From NCBI GenBank assembly GCA_036268055.1, contig DATAUW010000011.1:124001-188000 (forward strand): 64,000 nucleotides of DNA. Reading direction: 5' to 3'. Under the pieces are notes generated by a model. That model worked only from the letters and a program-made list of their open reading frames with translations, was not told the origin of the DNA and ran no database searches. Below, piece by piece: positions 56,916-64,000 of this stretch; the first letter of the stretch is position 1, and the number at the start of each line of letters is the position of its first letter. The stretch comes from Verrucomicrobiia bacterium (GTDB lineage: Bacteria > Verrucomicrobiota > Verrucomicrobiia > Limisphaerales > Pedosphaeraceae). The position numbers were made by a program, and so were the translations under genes.

Positions 56916-57857
56916 ATGCGCATCTCGAGCACATCCTTTTCGACCAACTTTCTCAGCGAGATCAACCAGTTGCAGCAGCGTCAAAATACCTTGCAACAGG
57001 AGGCCTCTACCGGCCTGTCCGTCACGCAGCCGGAAGATAATCCCGAAGTGATGACGAACGTCTTGAATCTTCAGACGCAGTCAAGCGCGAGCACGCAATA
57101 TCAAGCGAATGTTTCCAAGTTGCAGACCACCGCGAATCTTTCCTACACCGCGATGAGCAATTTGAAGACGATCAGCGATCGCGTGGATGAGATCGCCACG
57201 CTCGCGACCAGCGGCACGGCGTCGCCGGACCAGTTGAATGCCTACGCGCAGGAAGTGAATAATCTTGTTCAGGAAGCGGCGCAGCTTGGCAATTCGCAGG
57301 ATGCCAACGGCAATTATCTTTTCGGTGGCACTGCCTCGACCCAGCCGCCTTATACGGTGACGCAAAATTCAAGCAACGTCGTCACCTCCGTCACCGCGAA
57401 TGGAAACAGTTCAGTGGCGAAGGCCGAGATCGCGCCCGGTGTCACGATTTCCGCCGAGGTTCCCGGTTCGAACACGACCGGCAGCGGCACACCCGGATTG
57501 TTTCAGGACAGCGCTTCCGGCGTGGATATTTTTGCGCACATGATTTCGTTGCAGCAGGACCTCGCGTCCGGCAACACCGCCGCCATCACCGCCAACGATG
57601 CTCCCGCTCTTACCAAGGACAACGACAATATCGTCAGCCAGATCAGTGCCAACGGCGTCCTGCAATCCACGCTCTCCAACGCCACGAATATCGCCTCCGC
57701 GCAAAGCCTGAACATCACCACCGAAGTCTCCAACGCCACCACCGCCGACCTCGCCACCGTGATCACGCAACTGGACCAAACCCAGACCGCGTATCAAGCC
57801 GCCCTGGAAAGCGGTTCAAAGATATTGAGCCTCTCGCTGCTGGATTACTTGCATTGA
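56916..57857 (+). CDS. flgL: Hook-filament junction protein FlgL
   Basis: 313 residues. MRISSTSFSTNFLSEINQLQQRQNTLQQEASTGLSVTQPEDNPEVM is the N-terminal flagellin/HAP3 motif; GNSQDANGNYLFGGT is typical FlgL, and the C-terminus ITQLDQTQTAYQAALESGSKILSLSLLDYL closes the coiled coil. It is the last gene of unit 3; no terminator is seen after it and no flagellin follows. Confidence 0.95.
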   Translation: MRISSTSFSTNFLSEINQLQQRQNTLQQEASTGLSVTQPEDNPEVMTNVLNLQTQSSASTQYQANVSKLQTTANLSYTAMSNLKTISDRVDEIATLATSGTASPDQLNAYAQEVNNLVQEAAQLGNSQDANGNYLFGGTASTQPPYTVTQNSSNVVTSVTANGNSSVAKAEIAPGVTISAEVPGSNTTGSGTPGLFQDSASGVDIFAHMISLQQDLASGNTAAITANDAPALTKDNDNIVSQISANGVLQSTLSNATNIASAQSLNITTEVSNATTADLATVITQLDQTQTAYQAALESGSKILSLSLLDYLH

Positions 57858-57968
57858 CGCTGGAAAATTCTTTCGCATAACTAATTTCTCTCCGCGCAAA
57901 AAATTCCGGCACAAAACGCACATCCGAGTACTTCTAACTTTTGCAGTGTGGAACTGTCGCTCCGTCAC

Positions 57969-58053
57969 AGTCCCGTAGGGACGACAGATATTAGCCCAGC
58001 CATTTATGGCTGGGTTTTATGTGGCCTTAATCAAGTCCCGTTAGGGACGAAAG
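57969..58053. repeat. REP composite, left of transposase
   Basis: Three hairpins: GTCCCGTAGGGAC, CCCAGCCAT-TT-ATGGCTGGG and GTCCCGTTAGGGAC. Together they form a nearly exact inverted copy of the element at 58608-58694. The stretch 57858-58160 holds no gene besides this repeat. Confidence 0.85.
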
Positions 58054-58160
58054 AAATGTTACCGAGGGCAACCGCCGTCGAATACCCATCACAAATCCCC
58101 TCGCTTCCAAACCATCTCTCAATTAAAAATTAATCCGACCAATACAAATCACCGAACCTA

Positions 58161-58604
58161 ATGCACTCATTTACCTCGTGCCTGATGCACGTTGTCTTCT
58201 CGACCAATTTCCGGCGACCCTATCTTACGCCCGCTATTCGCCATCGCCTCTGGCCTTACCTGAGTGGTATCGCACGAGAAAACGATATGAACACTTTTGC
58301 CATCGGCGGAATGCCGGATCACGTTCATTTGCTCATAAACATTCCTCCTGCGGTTTCGATTTCCAAGGCGGTCCAATTATTGAAGGGTAATTCCTCAAAA
58401 TGGCTTCGCGAAGTCTTCCCGGAACTTCGTTCACAGGATTTCGCATGGCAGGAAGGCTTTGGTGCTTTTAGTATTGGCGTTTCTGGCATTGACGATACGG
58501 TGCGTTACATTCAAACCCAGCAAGAGCATCACCGGACGAAAACATTTCAAGAAGAGGTGGAGCTTTTCCTTGCGAAACACGAGCCCGTTATTGAGAAGGG
58601 GTAG
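58161..58604 (+). mobile_element. REP-associated tyrosine transposase (Y1/HUH, IS200-like)
   Basis: 147 residues, the whole of the Y1 transposase fold: the metal-binding HUH is His54-Val-His56 in GGMPDHVHLLINIP, and the nucleophile is Tyr116 in TVRYIQTQQEHH. WQEGFGAFSIGVSGID is also family-typical. It is a single-strand DNA nuclease that cuts beside hairpins. It stands alone, without tnpB, between inverted REP composites (57969-58053 and 58608-58694, the latter 4 bases after the stop), the arrangement of RAYT genes rather than of a full insertion sequence. Motifs are intact, so it may be active. Confidence 0.88.
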
Positions 58605-58607
58605 TTT

Positions 58608-58694
58608 CTTTCGTCCCTTGCGGGACTTGATTAAGGCCACATAAGAAACCCAGCCATAAATGGCTGGGCTAATATCTGCCGTCCCTGCGGGGCT
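58608..58694. repeat. REP composite, right of transposase
   Basis: Inverted near-copy of the left element, ordered CTTTCGTCCCTTGCGGGACTT, CCCAGCCATAAATGGCTGGG, GTCCCTGCGGGGC. A related solo element lies at 17562-17652. Confidence 0.85.
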
Positions 58695-58713
58695 TGGGCC
58701 GCGCCGCCTCCGC

Positions 58714-59601
58714 TTACAAATTCTTCCCCGTCAATCGCGCGTACGCGTCGAAATATTTCGCCTGCGTCTTGGCAACCACGTCCGGCGGCAGCGCGGGCGC
58801 GGGCGGGGTTTTATTCCAATCCAGCGTCTCCAAATAATCCCGCACGAATTGTTTATCAAAACTCGGCTGGTTGCGGCCCGGTTGATATCGGTCCGCCGGC
58901 CAGAAGCGCGAGGAATCCGGCGTCAACACTTCATCAATCAAAAGCAATTCACCGTCGTAAATGCCGAATTCAAATTTGGTGTCCGCGATGATGATGCCGC
59001 GTTCGCGCGCGTAGGCGCGGGCGTGTTTATAAAGTTTTAAGCTCGCCGCGCGCACGCGTTCGGCGACGTCCCCGCCCACGATTTTCACTGCTTCATCGAA
59101 CGAAATATTTTCGTCGTGGCCGGTTTCCGCCTTGGTCGCGGGCGTGAAAATCGGCTCCGGCAATTCACTGCATTCCTGCAAGCCCGCGGGGAGCCTGATG
59201 CCGCACACCGTTTGCCGCTCGCGATATTCCTTCCAACCTGAGCCCGCGAGATAGCCGCGCACGACACACTCGATGGCGAGCGGTTGCGCTTTCTTCACGA
59301 TCATGCAGCGCCGCGCGAGTTGCGCCGCGTAAGGTCGCAATGCGGCGGGCAATGGATCATCAGCCGCCGAAAGTAAATGATTCGGTTGAAACGTGGCGGT
59401 TTGCGCGAACCAGAAATAGGAAATTTGCGTGAGCACCTCACCCTTGCGCGGGATGCCGTTGGGCATGATGCAATCGAACGCCGAGATGCGATCACTCGCG
59501 ACAAACAGCAGGCGGTCGCCCAGATCAAAAACTTCGCGGACCTTGCCGCTCTTCAATTTTTTGACGCCCGGCAAATCGAGTTGAAGCAATGTTTCGTTCA
59601 A
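58714..59601 (-). CDS. purC: SAICAR synthase PurC
   Basis: 295 residues, the longer form of the enzyme. It joins aspartate to CAIR with ATP in purine synthesis. Marks are LKSGKVREVFDLGDRLLFVASDRISAFDCIMPNGIPRKGEVLTQISYFWF, IECVVRGYLAGSGWKEY and the Mg/ATP part IIADTKFEFGIYDGELLLIDEVLTPDSSRFWP. The start at ATG 59601 gives the standard N-terminus. A hairpin repeat lies upstream. No other pur gene is in the window. Confidence 0.97.
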   Translation of the reverse strand: MNETLLQLDLPGVKKLKSGKVREVFDLGDRLLFVASDRISAFDCIMPNGIPRKGEVLTQISYFWFAQTATFQPNHLLSAADDPLPAALRPYAAQLARRCMIVKKAQPLAIECVVRGYLAGSGWKEYRERQTVCGIRLPAGLQECSELPEPIFTPATKAETGHDENISFDEAVKIVGGDVAERVRAASLKLYKHARAYARERGIIIADTKFEFGIYDGELLLIDEVLTPDSSRFWPADRYQPGRNQPSFDKQFVRDYLETLDWNKTPPAPALPPDVVAKTQAKYFDAYARLTGKNL

Positions 59602-59715
59602 GCGCGGAGAATATGGCGCGGCCCTCGCGAGGTTTAAAGTTCAAAGTGCGGATGGGAGACAATCGAATGACGGCTGCACGAAAACAAACCAACGCTCACA
59701 AATTTTAATTCTTCT

Positions 59716-59743
59716 CCCTCTCCGCCGCTCGCGGGGGAGAGGG
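59716..59743. repeat. Dispersed-type hairpin upstream of purC
   Basis: CCCTCTCC ... GGAGAGGG, an 8-bp stem with a GC-rich loop in an AT-rich gap. No regulatory motif of known type is apparent. Confidence 0.5.
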
Positions 59744-59831
59744 CCGGGGAGAGGTGGTTCCGCTTCATGAACAGTTATCACCGCTTAGACGGCCACCATA
59801 AACGCCCCTCACACCGACTATCATCAAAAAA

Positions 59832-60569
59832 TTATTCCAACCCCTTGATGACCTCGATCAGGTTTTTCGCCCAGTGGTTTAAATAATCCACGTAAAGCCG
59901 CTGGCGATTCGCATACACCGCCCTCAATTCACCCGTATGGTCCGGCGGCGTCAGCGCAATGCCCGAGATGCTTTTGAAAAGTTTCGCCTGATCTTCGCCG
60001 ATATTTTCCGCCAGGCATTCGGCAATCCGCGCGATCAGTTCCAGCGATTTTTTATCCAGCATCGTCCGCACGCGCCGCGCCAATTCATCCGGCGCGCAAA
60101 TCGCATGATACTCCGGGTCTTCGAGCGACTCGATGTAAGCGACGCTCGCCAGGGCGTTGATTTCCTTGATGCGCGCCTCGATCTGCAAAAGATAATCGGC
60201 GAGCAGATTTTTGACTTCCTTGCGCTTCGTTTTGACCGATGAGGCAACTTCCTCCAACTCGCGGTAGAAGCCGATGGTTTCGCACGCGTGTTCCGCCATC
60301 AGCTTGGTGCGGGCGGCTTCATAAGCGCGGCGCTGCTCCTCGTGAACCTTGAATGGCGGCCAGAAAATCCCCCATAGAATCAACACTGCGGAAATAAGAT
60401 AAGACAGCCACGGCAAAAACGCCGGCGCATGCGCCCACTGCTCGACCCACCCGACAACGCCCGCCAGCAGCGCGATAAGCCACGTCAGGATTTCGCGTGC
60501 TTCAGTGGAACTCTTGAGCACCTTTTTCCAATACTGCGCAAATGAAAAAACGCCGTCTGGAATGGACAT
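59832..60569 (-). CDS. Membrane protein with coiled-coil cytoplasmic part, unknown
   Basis: 245 residues from ATG 60569 (the frame is open to 60614). Two hydrophobic segments near the N-terminus (LTWLIALLAGVVGWVEQW, PWLSYLISAVLILWGIFWPPF) are followed by a long helical part rich in Glu, Lys, Arg and Ala: EEQRRAYEAARTKLMAEHACETIGFYRELEEVASSVKTKRKEVKNLLADYLLQIEARIKEINALASV, and a C-terminal tail with DHTGELRAVYANRQRLYVDYLNHW. No family is recognised. It is divergent from the epimerase gene. Confidence 0.6.
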   Translation of the reverse strand: MSIPDGVFSFAQYWKKVLKSSTEAREILTWLIALLAGVVGWVEQWAHAPAFLPWLSYLISAVLILWGIFWPPFKVHEEQRRAYEAARTKLMAEHACETIGFYRELEEVASSVKTKRKEVKNLLADYLLQIEARIKEINALASVAYIESLEDPEYHAICAPDELARRVRTMLDKKSLELIARIAECLAENIGEDQAKLFKSISGIALTPPDHTGELRAVYANRQRLYVDYLNHWAKNLIEVIKGLE

Positions 60570-60641
60570 TTGAACGTGAAGATGAAGAAAAAAATGAACT
60601 TGGTAAAGGCCCATTTTTAACCGCGGAGGAAGAAATAATTC

Positions 60642-60711
60642 TTAGCCACAGATGGAACACGGATTGAACGCAGAATTTTTCCCCCTTAATCAGTGTTCCA
60701 TCTGTGGCTAA
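60642..60711. repeat. 19-bp perfect inverted repeat in divergent gap
   Basis: TTAGCCACAGATGGAACAC (60642-60660) pairs exactly with GTGTTCCATCTGTGGCTAA (60693-60711) around a 32-base loop. It is preceded by an ACCGCGGAG repeat copy. It lies between the divergent membrane-protein and epimerase genes. Confidence 0.8.
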
Positions 60712-60790
60712 AATTTCTTTCTCCCAGTGGCCGTCCGCAAGGACCAACTTTGTCTCTTGAACTTTGACCGTTGCAGGGAATGATAGCGGC

Positions 60791-61750
60791 ATGAACTTTT
60801 TGGTTACCGGCGGCGCGGGGTTTATCGGGTCGCACGTGTGCGAGCGCCTTTTGCTCGCGGGCCACGCGGTTTGGACGATTGACGATCTCAATACTTTTTA
60901 CCACCCGGCCATCAAGGAACAAAATCTCGCGGAATTGAAAGCGCTGGGCAAACCGTTCACTTTCATCAAGGCGGATTTGTGCGATGCCCCAGCATTGCGA
61001 AATTTATTCGCGCAAGTGCGATTCGACCAGGTCATCCATCTCGCCGCGCGCGCCGGTGTGCGTCCGAGCCTTGAGGAACCGGAACTGTTCCAACAAGTCA
61101 ACGTGGGCGGCACGATTCATCTATTGGAAGCCGCGCGGCGCAATGGCGTGAAGAAAGTGGTTTTGGCGTCCTCATCGTCCGTGTATGGCGTGAACGCCAA
61201 GGTTCCGTTCGCGGAAAATGATCCTGTGTTTTCCGCCATCTCGCCCTACGCCGCCACCAAGCTCGCCTGCGAATCGCTCGGCCATGTGTATCATCACATC
61301 TACGGCATGGACGTCGCGATGCTTCGCTTTTTCACCGTGTACGGCCCGCGCCAGCGTCCCGACCTCGCCATCCACAAATTCGCAAAGCTCATCTCCGACG
61401 GCAAACCCATTCCCGTTTTCGGCGATGGCTCAACCGCGCGCGATTATACTTATGTAACGGACATCGTGGACGGCGTCATCGCCTGCACCGAACGTAAATT
61501 CGGCTATGAAATCTTTAACCTGGGCGAATCCCAAACGGTGACATTGCAGCGGTTGATCGAATTACTCGAGTCCGCCATCGGCAAAAAAGCGATCATCGAG
61601 CGTTTGCCCGCGCAGGCGGGCGACGTGCCGATTACCTACGCGGACATCTCGAAATCACGCACAAAATTGGGCTACGCACCGCGCGTGAAAATTGAAGAGG
61701 GCATTCCGTTGTTCGTCGAGTGGTTCCGCAAAAATGCGCGGGGAGCATAG
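60791..61750 (+). CDS. NAD-dependent nucleotide-sugar epimerase/dehydratase (extended SDR)
   Basis: 319 residues from ATG 60791, where GTGGAGFIGSHV-type FLVTGGAGFIGSHVCERLL begins at once. It binds NAD. HLAARAGVRPSLEEP, SSSSVYG and YAATKLACE supply the catalytic Ser/Thr, Tyr and Lys (YxxxK). FFTVYGPRQRPDLAIHKFAKLI and GDGSTARDYTYVTDIVDGV are typical of UDP-glucuronate/galacturonate 4-epimerases, as is the ALGYAPR-like SRTKLGYAPRVKIEEGI ending. A cell-surface polysaccharide role is likely, but no glycan cluster is adjacent. Confidence 0.9.
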   Translation: MNFLVTGGAGFIGSHVCERLLLAGHAVWTIDDLNTFYHPAIKEQNLAELKALGKPFTFIKADLCDAPALRNLFAQVRFDQVIHLAARAGVRPSLEEPELFQQVNVGGTIHLLEAARRNGVKKVVLASSSSVYGVNAKVPFAENDPVFSAISPYAATKLACESLGHVYHHIYGMDVAMLRFFTVYGPRQRPDLAIHKFAKLISDGKPIPVFGDGSTARDYTYVTDIVDGVIACTERKFGYEIFNLGESQTVTLQRLIELLESAIGKKAIIERLPAQAGDVPITYADISKSRTKLGYAPRVKIEEGIPLFVEWFRKNARGA

Positions 61751-62040
61751 TCGCCCTATGGATTGGTGGGGACTCCGATCAACACACGTGAGGGACGTGC
61801 GTGCTTCCCGGGAAAACTGCGCCTCGCTTCCCTTAAACCTTCAGCCGATTTCAGCTATTCTGCTTTTAGAACAGTCCAAGCGCACCAACGTAAAGTAAAA
61901 TCACATTTGCCACTTGACCCCGCGCAAAGGCAATACACATTGTCCGCATGTTAAACGCGAATAGATTGACCGTGCCGCGCCCGGGAGAAACTTTTTCTTC
62001 AGCGCGCGCCTAGTTGCCCTTCGCCTTAACCTTTCGCCGA
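61751..62040. repeat. Gene-free gap before MFS gene
   Basis: A remnant of the CACACG ... GTGCGTGCTTCCCGGG repeat lies at about 61772-61815 (compare 25262-25405). The rest is AT-richer with no feature recognised. Confidence 0.4.
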
Positions 62041-63276
62041 ATGTCGCATCCCACACACAACCGGACCTTAATCATCCTTATCCTGGGCGCGCTGTCCACC
62101 ATCAGCCCGTTCGCCATAGATATGTATCTGCCCGCGTTTCCGCAAATCGCGGCGGCGCTGGACACAAACACGGCGCGGATTTCGCTTTCCATCGCGAGTT
62201 ATTTCGCCGGGCTGGCCGTCGGGCAATTTTTCTACGGTCCATTGCTGGATCGCTTTGGACGCAAGCCTCCCTTGTATGCGGGTCTCGTGCTGTTCATCGT
62301 CGCCTCGATCCTCTGCATTTTCTCGCGGTCGGTTGCGTGGCTCGTGACGATGCGTTTTGTGCAGGCGCTGGGCGGATGCGCGGCACAAGTCGCCTCGATG
62401 GCGATGGTGCGCGACTTTTTTCCCGTGCGCGAAACCGCCAAAATTATTTCGCTGCTCATCCTGATCATTGGTGTTTCACCGCTGCTTGCGCCTACGGTCG
62501 GCGGATTTCTTTCCACGCATCTTGGCTGGCAATGGGTGTTTATCATTCTCAGCGTCGTGGTATGCCTGAACATGGCCGCTGTTTTCTGGCTGCTGCCTGA
62601 CGGCCATAAACCGGACACGAGCGTTTCGCTCAAATTTGTGCCGATCATCCGCAACTTTCTCGACGTCCTGCGCGAACCGCAGTTCACCACTTATGCGCTT
62701 TCAGGCGCGTTCGCATTTTCCGGCCTGCTGGTTTATGTCGCCGGCTCGCCCATTATTTTCATGGAAGTTTTCAAGGTGAGTCCGGGAATGTTCGGCGGCA
62801 TTTTCGCCGGCTTAAGTGTTGGATTCATCGGCAGCAATCAAGTGAATGTGCTGCTGCTGCGCAAATTCACCAGCGTGCAAATCTTTCGAGGAGCGTTGCT
62901 CGTGGAATGCCCGGCGGCGCTGCTCTTTTTGGTCGGGACACATTTCGGCTGGTTCGGTTTGCCGTCCACGCTGGTGTTGCTGTTCATCGCGCTCTCCTGC
63001 CTCGGACTTGCGTATCCCAATGCCGCCGCCCTCGCCCTCGCGCCGTTCACGCGCAACATCGGCAGCGCTTCAGCCATGCTTGGCTTCCTGCAAATCGGCG
63101 TGTCCGGGCTGGCTTCGGCGAGCATCGGCATTTTTGATTCCCACGACATGCTGCCGGTGACGATCATTCTTGCGGCAACCTCATGGATCGGCTTTGCGAT
63201 CCTGGTGATCGGCAACCGCAGCATCCCGCGTTTGCGCTTCATGGAAGAAGAAGGCGCTACGCCGATTGCGCACTGA
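62041..63276 (+). CDS. Bcr/CflA-type MFS drug exporter
   Basis: 411 residues from ATG 62041, with 12 predicted TM helices. LGALSTISPFAIDMYLPAFPQIAAALDTNTARISLSIASYFAGLAVGQFFYGPLLDRFGRKPPLYAGL contains the antiporter motif A GPLLDRFGRKPPL and the DMYLPA start of the Bcr/CflA group. LVTMRFVQALGGCAAQVASMAMVRDFF is the second family mark. Members export drugs such as bicyclomycin or small metabolites by proton exchange. The substrate is unknown. It lies alone. Confidence 0.92.
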   Translation: MSHPTHNRTLIILILGALSTISPFAIDMYLPAFPQIAAALDTNTARISLSIASYFAGLAVGQFFYGPLLDRFGRKPPLYAGLVLFIVASILCIFSRSVAWLVTMRFVQALGGCAAQVASMAMVRDFFPVRETAKIISLLILIIGVSPLLAPTVGGFLSTHLGWQWVFIILSVVVCLNMAAVFWLLPDGHKPDTSVSLKFVPIIRNFLDVLREPQFTTYALSGAFAFSGLLVYVAGSPIIFMEVFKVSPGMFGGIFAGLSVGFIGSNQVNVLLLRKFTSVQIFRGALLVECPAALLFLVGTHFGWFGLPSTLVLLFIALSCLGLAYPNAAALALAPFTRNIGSASAMLGFLQIGVSGLASASIGIFDSHDMLPVTIILAATSWIGFAILVIGNRSIPRLRFMEEEGATPIAH

Positions 63277-63289
63277 CGGGGCAACCTTT

Positions 63290-63322
63290 ATTTAACCGCG
63301 GAGATGCGGAGATGCGGAGAGG
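63290..63322. repeat. ACCGCGGAG dispersed repeat copy
   Basis: TTTAACCGCGGAGATGCGGAGATGCGGAGAG, of the family at 5672, 12007, 12128 and 60615. Confidence 0.7.
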
Positions 63323-63332
63323 GAAAACCGGA

Positions 63333-64000
63333 TTACTCCAAGACAAGAGTGCGAACGCGGTTTTGATATTTGATCGTCACCGTCGAAGAAGTGATGTCCA
63401 GGATTAGGAGCTGGCCGAGGCGTTGATTCGGTTCGACGCGCTGGCCGTTGATGATCGCAGAAGGATGGTTCACCGAATAAAAAATCCCCTGCAACTTTAC
63501 GTCCAGCGGATCGGCCGGAGCCTTGGCAACAACCGGTGCGAGCGCAGGCGCGGGAGCCGGAGCTTCCGGCCCTTTTACGATGAGTGGCGCAGGTGTAGAG
63601 GCTGGTTTTGGAACTGCAACCGGCGATGCCGCCGTGCTCGGGACAACCGGGGCAGGAGTGGACCGGGCGGAAACGATTTCGGACGGACTGGTGAATAATT
63701 TAAACGAGAGCCATCCAAGGACGGCCAGCACCGCGATGGCACCGGCAGCGCCATAAACCCATTCATTGGCGAAAAATCCTTTGGCGCTTTCGACGGACTG
63801 TTCTCCGGCGGGCGAACCATTCTTTTCGACCACTGGCAGCCTGGTTGTGGCTTTTGCGGCGATGGGCTTGGGACGCGAGGCGGCGTCGGGGCGGCTGAAA
63901 TCGCGCTTCGCCACGGCCGCGCGCCAATCCGGGATGAAATCCAGCACGCCGACTTCCGCCAAATATTCCTCGTTCAGTTTGGAAACGACAAAACCTTCGG
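63333..64000 (-). CDS. GspB-like membrane protein (partial, start outside window)
   Basis: The frame is open to base 64000, so the N-terminus is missing; about 222 residues are present. A cytoplasmic part (LAEVGVLDFIPDWRAAVAKRDF) precedes one TM (GAAGAIAVLAVLGWLSFKLF), a long Pro/Ala/Val-rich linker, and a C-terminal fold DPLDVKLQGIFYSVNHPSAIINGQRVEPNQRLGQLLILDITSSTVTIKYQNRVRTLVLE. That ending (LQGI-Y, SAIING, then short beta strands) matches the GspB/PulB or GspC-HR type domain of type II secretion, which links the inner-membrane assembly to the secretin. The assignment is tentative without the neighbouring genes. Confidence 0.65.
   Translation of the reverse strand, partial: EGFVVSKLNEEYLAEVGVLDFIPDWRAAVAKRDFSRPDAASRPKPIAAKATTRLPVVEKNGSPAGEQSVESAKGFFANEWVYGAAGAIAVLAVLGWLSFKLFTSPSEIVSARSTPAPVVPSTAASPVAVPKPASTPAPLIVKGPEAPAPAPALAPVVAKAPADPLDVKLQGIFYSVNHPSAIINGQRVEPNQRLGQLLILDITSSTVTIKYQNRVRTLVLE

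Noticed and set aside
58161-58604. Full IS200/IS605 insertion sequence
   Set aside because: No tnpB, and the flanking hairpins are inverted relative to each other, unlike IS200 ends; a RAYT unit fits better.
1-64000. tRNA or rRNA genes
   Set aside because: The only T-arm/CCA end found belongs to the tmRNA; no rRNA signature was seen by eye.

Overview
The window is bacterial chromosome, about 55-60% GC, gene dense, with most intergenic gaps filled by short palindromic repeats. Gene content points to Verrucomicrobiota, most likely a soil Pedosphaerales/Limisphaerales type. The clues are a sigma factor fused to a membrane-anchored coiled-coil tail, a DUF1844 protein next to a LON-domain protein, an NHL protein with a short C-terminal tail of the kind seen in that phylum, a tmRNA tag ending NQELALAA, and many dispersed repeats. 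This placement is an inference; there is no rRNA in the window.

Left third (1-21.9 kb): housekeeping and metabolism. In order: the 3' part of treY (trehalose synthesis), a lipoprotein, a thiamine-diphosphate oxidase/decarboxylase, tmRNA (ssrA, minus strand), a Gfo/Idh/MocA oxidoreductase, an HpnI-like glycosyltransferase, an FmdB-type zinc ribbon, moaA coupled to a coiled-coil membrane protein, a LON-domain/DUF1844 pair, a CusF-SCO1 copper protein, an outer-membrane beta-barrel, an NHL-repeat protein, a hairpin-rich gene desert (17.1-18.05 kb), an MFS transporter, a Nudix hydrolase, and clpP-clpX.

22.0-25.1 kb: an AT-richer island, clearly foreign beside its neighbours. It encodes a 58-residue protein, a Dam-type (D12) adenine methylase, a ParB-like protein and a phosphoribosyltransferase-fold protein, closely spaced on one strand behind a near-perfect palindrome containing two GATC sites. 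Its right end abuts, and probably destroyed, a second host-like methyltransferase gene whose N-terminal third survives on the minus strand. This cassette is the best candidate here for an undescribed mobile, epigenetic or defence module.

25.7-57.9 kb: a nearly complete flagellar locus in three transcription units. Unit 1 is flgBC-fliEFGHIJ-motE-like-fliK-flgDE-fliLMNOPQR-flhBAF. Unit 2 is a small membrane protein, fliA, motAB and a small Cys protein, closed by a strong terminator. Unit 3 is flgFGAHI-flgJ(N)-flgN-flgKL. Each unit starts just downstream of a sequence with the exact -24/-12 geometry of a sigma-54 promoter. A SUKH protein and the fused sigma factor, on the other strand, separate units 2 and 3. 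Flagellin, cap protein, fliS, flhG and flgM are not in the window.

Right end (57.9-64 kb): a REP-associated tyrosine transposase lying between two inverted about 85-bp REP composites, purC, a membrane/coiled-coil protein, a nucleotide-sugar epimerase, a Bcr/CflA-type MFS exporter, and a GspB-like protein that runs off the window.
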